From contig JAJZFA010000024.1 of NCBI GenBank assembly GCA_021805565.1, forward strand, positions 37,334-101,333: 64,000 bases of DNA, given 5' to 3'. A program made the translations under genes and the position numbers. Shown here one piece after another: positions 19,742-28,295 of this stretch. The notes below the pieces were generated by a model. The model was not told the DNA's origin, ran no database searches, and saw only the letters and a list, made by a program, of their open reading frames with translations. Source of the DNA: Pseudomonadota bacterium. GTDB lineage: Bacteria > Pseudomonadota > Alphaproteobacteria > Acetobacterales > Acetobacteraceae. Each line of letters opens with the position of its first letter. Position 1 is the first letter of the stretch.

Positions 19742-20578
19742 CTAAAACAGAAATAACACGCCCAGACTCACCGCACCCGCCGCCACGCAATAATAGGCAA
19801 ACGGGTTGAGCGCCCAGGAATCGTGCTGGCGGAAATACCGCATCAGAAAGGCTGTGCTCAGCAGCGCGGTAATGCCCGCCACCACGGCGGCAATTGCCGA
19901 CATCGCCAGCACGCCATGCGGCACATGTTCGTGCATCAGCTTCGGCACCTCCAGCACCGTTGCCCCCAGGATGATCGGCGTGGCGATCAGGAAGGAGAAG
20001 TGCGCCGCACCCTCATGGTTGATTCCGCGCAACAATCCGCCCGCGATGGTCGCGCCGGATCGCGAAATGCCGGGGATCAGCGCGGTGCATTGCCACACCC
20101 CGATCGTGAGCGCATCCATGCGCGTCAGCGTGGACAACTGCCGGTTGCCGCCGCGTGCCCGCAATCGTTCTCCGAAGAACAGCAAAAATCCGTTCACGAT
20201 CAGGAAACCCGCTGCCACCGCCGGCGACCCGAACAGTCCGCGCACGAATTTCTCCAACAGAAATCCAGCCACCACAGCCGGGATGGTCGCGATGACCACC
20301 AGCACGAACACCCGCCTGCTCTCGGCCACCTGATGGGCACCGCCGATGCCAAGCAATCCGGTCAGGATCGCCCACCAGTCCTGCCAGAAATACCCCAGCA
20401 AAGCCGTCGCGGTTCCCAGGTGCAGCATGACCAGAAACGGCAGGAACTCCGGCGAACGCTGGTCGATCCCCCAATGCAACAACGCCGGCAGCACCACCGC
20501 ATGCCCTAAACTGCTGACAGGAAAAAGCTCGGTCGCCCCCTGAAGGATGGCGATGACGAGCGCTTGAAGTGTGTCCAT
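19742..20578 (-). CDS. uppP: Undecaprenyl-diphosphatase UppP (BacA)
   Basis: This integral membrane phosphatase (278 aa) recycles undecaprenyl pyrophosphate for cell-wall and glycan export. It begins MDTLQALVIAILQGATELFP. The catalytic glutamate is in GATELFPVSSLGH and the second motif is PGISRSGATI, both diagnostic. Multiple hydrophobic helices fill the remainder. The start at 20578 is supported by homology; the frame extends upstream without family sequence. Confidence 0.95.
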   Translation of the reverse strand: MDTLQALVIAILQGATELFPVSSLGHAVVLPALLHWGIDQRSPEFLPFLVMLHLGTATALLGYFWQDWWAILTGLLGIGGAHQVAESRRVFVLVVIATIPAVVAGFLLEKFVRGLFGSPAVAAGFLIVNGFLLFFGERLRARGGNRQLSTLTRMDALTIGVWQCTALIPGISRSGATIAGGLLRGINHEGAAHFSFLIATPIILGATVLEVPKLMHEHVPHGVLAMSAIAAVVAGITALLSTAFLMRYFRQHDSWALNPFAYYCVAAGAVSLGVLFLF

Positions 20579-20745
20579 GCGTGGCTCCAGCCGATTCGGA
20601 GAGCAACTTAGGCGACGGCCAGCAATAAGGGAATCGGCCAATCGCGGGCGGCGCGCGCGCCATGGTGTGACCGGCCGGATTCGACAACGCGCGCTACCGA
20701 TGGGTATCCTTTTTCCCAGTCGATCGCCGAAGGGGAAACGCAAGC

Positions 20746-21525
20746 ATGAGCGTCGTCTGGACCGGAATGGTCAGGGAAATCGCCGGCATCGAGTTACATA
20801 TGACCCGCGGGGGAAGCGGACCGGCGGTTCTGGTGCTGCATCACGATATCGGCACCGTGGACCGGTTGCCGTTCTATGACGCCCTGGCGACAAAATTCGA
20901 TGTCATCATCCCGCATCATCCCGGCTGGGGAAAGTCGGAGCGGCCACACTGGATGCGCCACCCGCGCGATATCGCCGCCGTTCATGCCTGGTTGCTGTCG
21001 GATCTAGGGCTGTCCGGGGTGTCGCTTGTCGGGCTGGGTTTCGGCGGCTGGATCGCCGCGGAAATGGCAAGTCTGGCGCCGCGGGATTATCGCAGACTGG
21101 TGCTGGTCGGCGCCGCCGGTATCAAGCCTCCGGAGGGCGATATCGCCGATCAGGCCATTGTGTCCTACATCGTGTATCCCAAATCGGGTTTTCACGACGA
21201 GGCCGCTTTCGCCGCGATCTATGGCGACGTGTCCACCGACCAACTGGAGGCGTGGGATATCGCCCGCGAAATGAGTTTCCGGACCGCCTGGAAACCTTAC
21301 ATGTACAGCCAGACGTTGCCGCATCTGCTGGGCGGTGTACGGGCGCCGGCGCTGATTATCTGGGGCGACGACGACCGGATCGTGCCGCTGAGCGCCGGGC
21401 ACGCCTATGCGCGGGCACTGCACGACGCCACGCTGACAACCATTCCGGAGTGCGGACATTTCGCCGAAATGGAAAAGCCCGATGCGGTCGCCGCACTGAC
21501 GATCGACTTCTTGACGCGCAGCTGA
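20746..21525 (+). CDS. Alpha/beta-hydrolase-fold protein lacking the nucleophile serine
   Basis: The fold is clear (259 aa): an oxyanion-type LHHDIGT loop, the nucleophile elbow, and the acid and histidine of the triad in IIWGDDDRIVP (Asp209/210) and ECGHFAEMEKP (His238). At the elbow the usual G-x-S-x-G reads G-L-G-F-G, so residue 98 is glycine instead of serine. It lies 14 bases before a luciferase-like flavin oxidoreductase gene and shares its transcript. Either it acts without a nucleophile, for example as a lyase or cofactor-free oxygenase-type enzyme, or it is a binding partner. No substrate can be assigned. Confidence 0.85.
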   Translation: MSVVWTGMVREIAGIELHMTRGGSGPAVLVLHHDIGTVDRLPFYDALATKFDVIIPHHPGWGKSERPHWMRHPRDIAAVHAWLLSDLGLSGVSLVGLGFGGWIAAEMASLAPRDYRRLVLVGAAGIKPPEGDIADQAIVSYIVYPKSGFHDEAAFAAIYGDVSTDQLEAWDIAREMSFRTAWKPYMYSQTLPHLLGGVRAPALIIWGDDDRIVPLSAGHAYARALHDATLTTIPECGHFAEMEKPDAVAALTIDFLTRS

Positions 21526-21539
21526 AGGAGGCTTCCACC

Positions 21540-22781
21540 ATGCATATGATGTATTTCACCGAACAGCCGATGTCGGCCTACGATGCGCAGGCCGGGCTGG
21601 ACTATGGCGCGACGGCGCTGACCTTCTCCAACAGTCACTTCGATCCGGTGGAAGGAAGCCGACTATATAACGAATACCTGGAAGAATACATTCTGGCCGA
21701 GGACTGCGGTGCCGACGGCATCATGCTAAACGAGCATCACAATGCGCCGTTCTGCATGCAGGCCCGCACCAACATGTTCGCGTCCATCCTGGCCGCGACA
21801 ACGAAGCGCGTGAAGATCGTCATTCTGGGGAATCCCCTGCCGCTGACGGAAAATCCCGTTCAGCTCGCCGAGGAACTGGCGATGATCGACATGATATCGA
21901 AGGGGCGGCTGGTGTCCGGCTTCGTGCGCGGCGGCGGGCAGGAGCAGTTGGCAAACGGCGTTAACCCCGCGTTCAACCGCGAACGGTTCATGGAAGCTCA
22001 CGATCTGGTGCAAAAGACATGGACCCAGCCAGGGCCGTTCCGGTGGGAGGGGACGCATTACCAGCAGCGCGTCGTCAACCCGTGGGCGATTCCGATGCAG
22101 AAGCCGTATCCGCGGGTGTGGATACCCGGTGTGCTGTCGAAAGAAACGGTGATCTGGACGGCGCAGCAGCGGTATCCATATATCGCGCTGAACACGTCCA
22201 TCGAAGCAACGAAAACGATTCACGAGACCTATGACAAAGCGGCGGCCGAATCCGGCTATACGGCCGGGCCGGAGAATTTCGGTTACCTGATCCGCGTGCA
22301 TGTGCAGGACACCGAAGAAAAGGCGATGGAAAACGCGCGCCAGTTCATGTGGATGCAGGGCGAATTCACCGGTCTGGCGAACCCGGTTTGGGCCAACCCG
22401 GCGGGATATTTCTCGCCGTCCGGCCGCCGGGGTTTTGTCGAATTCGCGACGGGGCGGGCGAAAAACCCGCGCGGCAACCCGACCTTCGAGCAGCAGGTGA
22501 ACGATACGATGATCATTGCCGGCACGCCGGCGCAGGTGATCGAACGGCTGAAGTATCTGGTTCGGGAAACCCGCCCCGGCATCATGGGAATCTGGGCGAA
22601 CGACGGCAATGTCAACAAGGAAGACCGACGCCGGTGCATCCAGTTGCTGTGCGGCGAGGTGATGCCGGCCATCAAGGCATACGGCGCCAGCCTGGGCCTG
22701 AACGACCCGTGGGAGGCGAACGCACCGGTGCATTTGCGGTATTCCACCGATATGGCGGCACAGAAAGCGGCGGCCGAGTAA
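21540..22781 (+). CDS. LLM-class flavin-dependent oxidoreductase
   Basis: This is a bacterial-luciferase-like TIM-barrel enzyme (413 aa) that would use reduced FMN or F420. The start at 21540 follows a strong AAGGAGG at 21524-21530. Family features include EDCGADGIMLNEHHNAPFCM (residues about 60-80), the LAEELAMIDMISKGRLVSGF strand-helix unit with a glycine-rich FVRGGGQEQ, and a C-terminal AGTPAQVIERL segment. LuxA-like members oxidise very varied substrates. Pairing with the upstream nucleophile-lacking hydrolase suggests a two-step degradation unit, with the substrate unknown. Confidence 0.88.
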   Translation: MHMMYFTEQPMSAYDAQAGLDYGATALTFSNSHFDPVEGSRLYNEYLEEYILAEDCGADGIMLNEHHNAPFCMQARTNMFASILAATTKRVKIVILGNPLPLTENPVQLAEELAMIDMISKGRLVSGFVRGGGQEQLANGVNPAFNRERFMEAHDLVQKTWTQPGPFRWEGTHYQQRVVNPWAIPMQKPYPRVWIPGVLSKETVIWTAQQRYPYIALNTSIEATKTIHETYDKAAAESGYTAGPENFGYLIRVHVQDTEEKAMENARQFMWMQGEFTGLANPVWANPAGYFSPSGRRGFVEFATGRAKNPRGNPTFEQQVNDTMIIAGTPAQVIERLKYLVRETRPGIMGIWANDGNVNKEDRRRCIQLLCGEVMPAIKAYGASLGLNDPWEANAPVHLRYSTDMAAQKAAAE

Positions 22782-22811
22782 TTCCGATCGGTTCGATCCG
22801 CGATTTGGTCG

Positions 22812-23297
22812 CTATGGCCCGGCCGAACGGGCCTTGACCATCCGAAGCGGATTGTAGGTAACGACAACCGAACCGTCCTGTTTCTTCACCTGATTGAAGG
22901 TGCGCACCAACCCCCGGTTGGGCCGGCTGACGCTGCGCCGGCTTTCCACGACCTCGGCCTCGACGTGGATCGTATCGCCGGCGAAGGTGGGGCCGGCGAC
23001 GTTCAGTTCCATGTTGAGAAACGCGAAGCCGGTATGCTGCATGGTCGCGTGGACCAGTAATCCCTCGGCGAACGCATACACCATCGCTCCCGGAACGACG
23101 CGTTGCGCGATATCGCTTTCGGTGCGGAGGAATTCGGTATTGGAAAACAGCACTTCGGTCATGCCGGTCACGCCGATGAAATTGACCAGATCGGCTTCGG
23201 TCAAGGTCCGGCCGATGGTGCGGAATTTCCGTCCGACCGGCAAATCCTCGAAGTAAAGTCCCAGGCCAAGCACTTCATACCCGTCTATTTCCGCCAT
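22812..23297 (-). CDS. MaoC-family hot-dog dehydratase
   Basis: This 161-aa MaoC-like protein acts, by family, as an (R)-specific enoyl-CoA hydratase or thioester dehydratase. Typical pieces are YFEDLPVGRKFRTIGRTLTE, then DLVNFIGVTG, the VVPGAMVYAFAEGL helix and a MELNVAGPTFAGDTIHVEAEV strand pair. The usual catalytic Asp/His pair (D-x-N-P-x-H) is not obvious: ADLVNFIGVTGMTEVLF lacks the H, so it may be a variant subgroup. The gene is convergent with the upstream flavin oxidoreductase. Confidence 0.82.
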   Translation of the reverse strand: MAEIDGYEVLGLGLYFEDLPVGRKFRTIGRTLTEADLVNFIGVTGMTEVLFSNTEFLRTESDIAQRVVPGAMVYAFAEGLLVHATMQHTGFAFLNMELNVAGPTFAGDTIHVEAEVVESRRSVSRPNRGLVRTFNQVKKQDGSVVVTYNPLRMVKARSAGP

Positions 23298-23321
23298 GGC
23301 TTTCTCCTTTTTCGTTGCGGT

Positions 23322-23810
23322 TTATGAGCGTCCGGGCGTCCGGAACGGCAGGCGGACGGACTCCTTGAGACGGTCAAGGACGATGGACGACCGCACCCTG
23401 GCAATGGAGTCATGTGGCAGCAGCACGTCGTTCACCAGGGCGGACAGATCGTTCAGGCCGGGCACCACCACTTTCAGCAGATAATCCGCATCGCCGGTCA
23501 GCGCGTAGGCTTCTTGCACCTCATCGATACGGCCGACCAGAGCGCGAAAGGCGCGGGCGTTGTCGCCGCTGTGGGTGGCCAGGGTTACGCTGATGAAGAC
23601 CAGCAGCCGGAAGCCCAGGGCCTCGGCCGCCAGGTCCGCACGATAGCCGCGGATCAGGCCGGCCGTTTCCAAGGCCATGCGGCGGCGGGAACACTGCGAC
23701 GGCGACAGGCCGATGCGGTCCCCCAGTTCCTGGTTGGTCAGCCGCCCGTTGTCCTGCAGCGCCGATAAAAGGCGCAGATCGAAGGAGTCCAGTCCGGGAG
23801 AATCTTGCAT
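23322..23810 (-). CDS. Lrp/AsnC-family transcriptional regulator
   Basis: This 162-aa regulator has an N-terminal helix-turn-helix (LTNQELGDRIGLSPSQCSRR, residues about 25-45) and a C-terminal RAM ligand-binding domain (EEAYALTGDADYLLKVVVPG region). The start is the ATG at 23810 (MQDSPGLDSFD); the frame is open much further upstream without homology. It is divergent from hpd with 115 bp between starts, a common arrangement for Lrp-type control of aromatic amino acid breakdown. Control of hpd is therefore inferred. Confidence 0.92.
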   Translation of the reverse strand: MQDSPGLDSFDLRLLSALQDNGRLTNQELGDRIGLSPSQCSRRRMALETAGLIRGYRADLAAEALGFRLLVFISVTLATHSGDNARAFRALVGRIDEVQEAYALTGDADYLLKVVVPGLNDLSALVNDVLLPHDSIARVRSSIVLDRLKESVRLPFRTPGRS

Positions 23811-23925
23811 GCAATCCCCGTCAGCCGCGAATTTTGTGCGGATCGTCGTCGATACCGGACCATTTCGCACACTATGCGCCGGCTGGCCAAGCCATACTGC
23901 CGTCAGGCAACGAAGAGCATATCCG

Positions 23926-25050
23926 ATGGGTCCCTTCCCGCACGACGCGCCCGCCGCGCGCATTACCGCCGACAATCCCGCCGGCACGGACGGGTTCGGC
24001 TTTGTCGAATTTGCCCACCCGGACCCCGCGGCACTGCACGCGTTGTTTTCGACGATGGGCTTCGTGGCGGTGGCCAAGCACCGCACCAAGGCGATTACGC
24101 TGTATCGCCAGGGCGACGTGGATTACCTGATCAACGAAGAGCCGGGTAGTCACGCTGTCCGCTTTGCCGGGGCGCATGGACCGAGCGCTCCGTCGATGGC
24201 ATTCAGGGTGGTGGATGCGGAGCATGCTTACCGGCGGGCGATCGAAGGCGGCGCGGAGCCGGCCGGCGGCGCGCGGGCGCTGGATGTGCCGGCGGTGATG
24301 GGTATCGGTGGGTCGTTGCTGTATTTTATCGACCGATACGGTGCGAAAGGGTCGGCGTTCGACGCGGAATTCCAGTGGCTTGGCGCGCCCGACCCGCAGC
24401 CGGACGGTCAGGGCCTGTTCTATCTGGATCACCTGACGCATAACGTCGGACGCGGCCGGATGGACGTATGGTCCGGCTTTTACGAGCGCATTTTCAACTT
24501 CCGGGAAATCCGTTACTTCGACATCAAAGGCGAATATACCGGTTTATTTTCGCGTGCGCTGACAAGTCCCGACGGGAAAATCCGCATTCCGATCAATGAA
24601 TCCGCGGACGATACCAGTCAGATCGAGGAATATCTGCATGCCTACAAGGGCGAGGGTATTCAACATTTGGCCTGTGGCTGCCGAGATATTTATGAAACGG
24701 TGGAATCGTTGCGGTCGCGCGGACTGGCGTTCATGCCATCGCCGCCGGGCACGTATTACGATCGTGTCGGGGAGCGGGTTCCCGGTCATGGCGAACCGCT
24801 GGACCGGTTGCAGCGCAATGGCATTCTGCTGGACGGCGAAGCCGCCATCGCGGCGGACGCGACGGAGGGCAAACGAACCAAGGTGCTGCTACAGATATTC
24901 TCCGCGACCGCAATCGGGCCGATTTTTTTCGAGTTTATCCAACGCAAGGGCGACGAAGGGTTCGGGCATGGCAATTTTCGGGCGCTGTTTCTGTCGATCG
25001 AGGAAGATCAGATCCGACGCGGGGTGCTGACACGTCCGGCGGCGGCGTGA
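23926..25050 (+). CDS. hpd: 4-Hydroxyphenylpyruvate dioxygenase
   Basis: This Fe(II) enzyme (374 aa) converts 4-hydroxyphenylpyruvate to homogentisate in tyrosine catabolism. Two vicinal-oxygen-chelate halves are present. The iron ligands are His169 in LDHLTHNV, His247 in GIQHLACG and Glu336 in FFEFIQRKGD, and the C-terminal GFGHGNFRALF closing helix is intact. The start at 23926 (MGPFPHDAPA) follows a weak purine-rich site and matches the family N-terminus. The next enzyme of the pathway, hmgA, lies 3.2 kb downstream, separated by a toxin-antitoxin pair, a broken regulator and a P450. Confidence 0.95.
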   Translation: MGPFPHDAPAARITADNPAGTDGFGFVEFAHPDPAALHALFSTMGFVAVAKHRTKAITLYRQGDVDYLINEEPGSHAVRFAGAHGPSAPSMAFRVVDAEHAYRRAIEGGAEPAGGARALDVPAVMGIGGSLLYFIDRYGAKGSAFDAEFQWLGAPDPQPDGQGLFYLDHLTHNVGRGRMDVWSGFYERIFNFREIRYFDIKGEYTGLFSRALTSPDGKIRIPINESADDTSQIEEYLHAYKGEGIQHLACGCRDIYETVESLRSRGLAFMPSPPGTYYDRVGERVPGHGEPLDRLQRNGILLDGEAAIAADATEGKRTKVLLQIFSATAIGPIFFEFIQRKGDEGFGHGNFRALFLSIEEDQIRRGVLTRPAAA

Positions 25051-25445
25051 CGAACCGATCCGGCCTATCTGTCCCTTGAGGCGAAGGGGTCATGGTACTG
25101 GCCTGTCATCGCTGCGCCCAAGGGGGCATTTGGCAGGCCCAACTCGATGGTGGGGTGAAAACCCGAAGCCGTGATAATCTTGGATGACATTCGATAACAT
25201 TGGCTGTTGGTCGCCCCGCTTCTCCGTAAGCCACGCTATATATTTTCACTCACTGTGGAATTCATCGGTTGTGATGTTTGTCGCTACATCTCCTCGTCGC
25301 CGAACCTTGATGCCCTTGGGTTAATGTTCGCGTCGAGTTCGCATGCGAACCGCAGTATTCCATCATTACGCCATTCGATCTCGCAAGGGGACACTTCCGA
25401 TGCGCGTTATAAGCCAATTTCGGGGGATTGCCCTGCTCGGGATTG
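25051..25445. other. Gene-poor, less GC-rich spacer
   Basis: No supported gene is seen. Base composition is visibly less GC-rich than the flanking genes. A short open frame from 25207 starts at a TTG without a ribosome site and resembles nothing I recognise. The composition and the toxin-antitoxin pair that follows suggest acquired DNA. Confidence 0.4.
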
Positions 25446-25466
25446 TTAGCTAAATAAAGTTAGCTA
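25446..25466 (+). promoter_or_regulatory. Likely antitoxin operator (TTAGCTA direct repeat)
   Basis: TTAGCTA occurs at 25446-25452 and again at 25460-25466 with a 7-base AT-rich spacer. The TAGCTA core is itself a palindrome. The repeat sits just ahead of the ribosome site (TAGGAG) of the antitoxin gene, the usual place for autoregulation by a Phd-type antitoxin. Confidence 0.5.
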
Positions 25467-25478
25467 GGAGCATGGGTT

Positions 25479-25712
25479 ATGGAAACCGTGACGATTCATA
25501 CCGCCAAGACGACGCTATCGCAGCTTCTCGCGAGGGTCGAGGCCGGCGAGGAGATTGTGCTGGCACGCGGCAAGCAACCAATCGCCAAGATCGTGCCCTA
25601 CCGCGCTGACATCCCGAAGCGCCAATTCGGCGCGCTGCGGGGCGTGGTATCGGTCGGTCCCGCGTTTTTCGAGCCATTGCCGGACGATGAGCTTGCCGCG
25701 TGGGGGCAATAG
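25479..25712 (+). CDS. Phd/YefM-type antitoxin
   Basis: This 77-aa protein carries the Phd/YefM antitoxin signature: TVTIHTAKTTLSQLLARVEAGEEIVLARGKQPIAKIVPY, of which TAKTTLSQLLARVEAGEEI and RGKQPIAKIVP are the key parts. The N-terminal half would bind DNA and the C-terminus the toxin. It ends 3 bases before the TTG start of the PIN toxin gene, so the two are cotranscribed. It lies in less GC-rich sequence inserted between tyrosine-catabolic genes. Confidence 0.9.
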   Translation: METVTIHTAKTTLSQLLARVEAGEEIVLARGKQPIAKIVPYRADIPKRQFGALRGVVSVGPAFFEPLPDDELAAWGQ

Positions 25713-25715
25713 GCA

Positions 25716-26102
25716 TTGGCCCTGTTGCTCGATACGCACGCATTTCTCTGGTGGATCGCGGGCGATTCAGCACTGTCCGTGCCGGCCCGAAGCGCGATAG
25801 AAGATGCTGGCAATTATGTTTTCGTCAGCGCGGCCTCGGCCTGGGAAATCGCCACGAAAATCCGCATCGGCAAACTGCCGGGTGCCACGGTAATCGCCGC
25901 CGACATCATGGGCGTTGTCATCGCACAGGGCTTCGGGCGTCTGCCGATTAGTTTTGAACATGGGCAGGCTGCCGGCGCGCTTCCTGGCCCGCACAAGGAT
26001 CCGTTCGACCGGATGCTGATCGCGCAAGCCATGCTGGACGGCCTCGTCCTGGTGTCGAACGAACGGAATTTCGACGCCTACGGTGTCCGACGGCTCTGGT
26101 AG
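25716..26102 (+). CDS. PIN-domain toxin (VapC-like)
   Basis: This 128-aa PIN-domain ribonuclease toxin begins at a TTG (25716), three bases after the antitoxin stop. Acidic metal ligands are present in the expected order: LLDTHAFLWW (Asp6), SAASAWEIATK (Glu), and HKDPFDRMLIAQA (two Asp). The pairing of a Phd/YefM antitoxin with a PIN toxin is common in mixed type II modules. RNA target is unknown. Confidence 0.88.
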   Translation: MALLLDTHAFLWWIAGDSALSVPARSAIEDAGNYVFVSAASAWEIATKIRIGKLPGATVIAADIMGVVIAQGFGRLPISFEHGQAAGALPGPHKDPFDRMLIAQAMLDGLVLVSNERNFDAYGVRRLW

Positions 26103-26110
26103 AACCGCGA

Positions 26111-26908
26111 TCAACCTGGGGTAACATCTCCCATCTGGGCCGAAACCTGCCGTGCCGCCGCGAACAACGCACGCGCAACGCGCCCATCCAGGACCGAATC
26201 GAACGGCCAGGCCGTGCCCATACAGGTCAGGCAGGCCACAGTAAGACCGGTTCGATCGAACAACGGTCCGCTCAATGCATGCACGCCTGGCATCATTTCC
26301 CCGGTCACGCCCGCCATCCCGGCCTGGCGCACAGCATCCAGCAACACCGTCAATGCTGTTCGCGACCGAATGTTGCCGGCCGCGGCCCGCCGCCGACTAT
26401 CGGCCAGTTCGCGCTGGATCAGTACATCCACCATCGCCGGCGGCAGAAACGCAGCGAAGGTCCGCCCCGTGCCAGACGCCAGCATCGGCATGATGGATCC
26501 GGCCTTCGCATTCACGGTGACCGGCCGGCTGGATTCTTCCATTCGCCCGAACACCGGCCCGCACTGGGTTCAGATCGCCAGGGCCACCGTCTCATGGACT
26601 TCATCGCACAGGCGCGCCGCTGCTTCCGACCCCAAACGCACCGCATCAACCCCGGCTAGCGCCGCTATCCCCACATTCAGCGCCGCCGTCCCGAGCCGAT
26701 AGCGCCTGTGGCTGGGATTGCGTTCGGCGAACCCCGTGCGGACGAAGTTGGCAATGTAACGATGCGCCTTGCTTGCCGGCATCCCAGCCGCCTCGGCGAA
26801 GGCTTTCAGCATGTGCGGCGCACCGGGACGAGCGAGGGCCAGCATCGCGGTCAGGCCGGTTTCCGGCGATTGAATGCCGCTGGGTCGCACGACATCGTTG
26901 TCAGGCAT
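26111..26908 (-). pseudogene. IclR-family regulator broken by one in-frame TGA
   Basis: Read through, this minus-strand frame gives an IclR regulator of normal size (265 codons). The N-terminal winged helix (AMLALARPGAPHMLKAFAEA, then MPASKAHRYIANFVRTGF) runs from the ATG at 26908. The effector-binding domain follows (RPVTVNAKAGSIMPML, TGRTFAAFLPP). Between ETVALAI and TQCGPVFGRMEESSRP lies a single TGA at 26570-26572, in the same frame, with no shift. Related IclR proteins carry Trp at this place (LAIW or LAVW), so a TGG to TGA change explains it. It is divergent from the P450 and hmgA genes, whose regulator it probably was. A sequencing error is possible. Confidence 0.85.
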
Positions 26909-26993
26909 CGGAACGGCGCATCTCCTGCTCGTTCCAGGTAGCTTGCAGACGGTAAACGATACTATCATACGTAATTCAGTTCCTCCTGCAAGA

Positions 26994-28256
26994 ATGAAAC
27001 GCCGCCAAACCATGGCAGAACCAGAACCGAAATCCATGGACCGCGCGATCGCCGAATCTTTCGATATCGAATCGCTGCCGGAGGTTTTCCGCGACGACCC
27101 CTACCCGGTTTATCGGGCGTTGCGGACTCACGCGCCGGTCAAACGCATGCGCAACGGATCGTATTTCCTGACGCGATATAACGACCTGCAAACCGTCTAT
27201 CGCGCATCGACATCCTACAGTTCCGATAAGAAACAAGAATTCAGGCCGAAATTCGGCGACTCGCCGCTGTACGACCATCACACGACGAGCCTGGTTTTCA
27301 ACGACCCGCCGCTGCATACCCGCGTTCGCAAACTGATCTCCGGCGCGCTGACGCCGCGCGCCATCGCCGGTATGGAACCCAGCCTGACCGCTCTGGTGGA
27401 CCGTCTGCTGGACCGCATCGCGGGGCGGCCGTCAACCGATCTGATCGCGGACTTCGCCAGCGCCATTCCGGTGGAGGTCATCGGCAATCTGCTCGGCGTT
27501 CCGGCCGGCGAACGCGAACCGCTGCGAGACTGGTCGCTGGCCATCCTGGGCGCGCTCGAACCGGTCGTATCGCCGCTGGCCCAGGATGCCGGCAACCGCG
27601 CGGTGCGCGATTTTCTCGCCTACCTCGACGGTCTGGCGGCGGATCGCCGCGCGCATCCGGGCGACCCGGACAAAGACGTTTTGACGCGCCTGATCCAGGG
27701 CGAGCCGGACGGCGAGCGTCTGACCGCCCCGGAACTGCTGCATAACTGCATTTTTCTGCTAAACGCCGGTCACGAAACCACCACCAACCTGATCGGCAAC
27801 GGTTTGGTGGCGCTGCACGATCATCCGGCGGAACGGCGCAAGCTGGTGGAAAATCCTGGCCTGATCAAAACCGCGGTCGAGGAAATCCTGCGCTTCGACA
27901 GTTCCAACCAGCTAGGCAACCGGATTTCGGTGGAGCCAACCGAGGTCGGCGGCGTGGCAATGCCGGCCGGTACCCGCGTCACGCTGTGCATCGGCGCGGC
28001 CAACCGGGACCCCTCGATTTTCCCCGAACCGGACAAGCTGGATATCGCCCGCACGCCCAACCGCCACCTTGCCTTCGGCACCGGCATCCACCAATGCGCC
28101 GGCATGTCGCTCGCTCGGCTGGAGGGTGCGGTCGCTATCGGTGGTTTCTTGCGGCGCTTTCCCAACTACACCCTGACCGAACCGCCGGTCCGCGGCGGGC
28201 GCGTGCGGTTTCGCGGCTATCTGTCGGTGCCCTGCTCGCCCAGCGTTGCGGGGTGA
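26994..28256 (+). CDS. Cytochrome P450
   Basis: This soluble bacterial class I P450 (420 aa) has the I-helix oxygen motif (LLNAGHETTTNLIG), the K-helix ExxR (EEILRFDSSNQLGNR) and the haem loop FGTGIHQCAGMSLAR with axial Cys368. The start could be ATG 26994 or ATG 27012; neither has a strong ribosome site. Redox partners (ferredoxin or ferredoxin reductase) are not in the window. Position between an IclR gene and homogentisate dioxygenase suggests oxidation of an aromatic or related compound, but the substrate cannot be told from the sequence. Confidence 0.93.
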   Translation: MKRRQTMAEPEPKSMDRAIAESFDIESLPEVFRDDPYPVYRALRTHAPVKRMRNGSYFLTRYNDLQTVYRASTSYSSDKKQEFRPKFGDSPLYDHHTTSLVFNDPPLHTRVRKLISGALTPRAIAGMEPSLTALVDRLLDRIAGRPSTDLIADFASAIPVEVIGNLLGVPAGEREPLRDWSLAILGALEPVVSPLAQDAGNRAVRDFLAYLDGLAADRRAHPGDPDKDVLTRLIQGEPDGERLTAPELLHNCIFLLNAGHETTTNLIGNGLVALHDHPAERRKLVENPGLIKTAVEEILRFDSSNQLGNRISVEPTEVGGVAMPAGTRVTLCIGAANRDPSIFPEPDKLDIARTPNRHLAFGTGIHQCAGMSLARLEGAVAIGGFLRRFPNYTLTEPPVRGGRVRFRGYLSVPCSPSVAG

Positions 28257-28295
28257 CGCCTACCCGGCCATAACGATGACGACGGAGAACATTTC

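Noticed and set aside
22816..22833. GC-rich 6-bp hairpin between the flavin oxidoreductase and MaoC genes as a terminator
   Set aside because: It is short, within the last codons of the MaoC gene and has no T run.
25207..25449. 80-codon open frame before the toxin-antitoxin pair
   Set aside because: TTG start, no ribosome site, no recognisable domain, and it runs into the antitoxin operator region.
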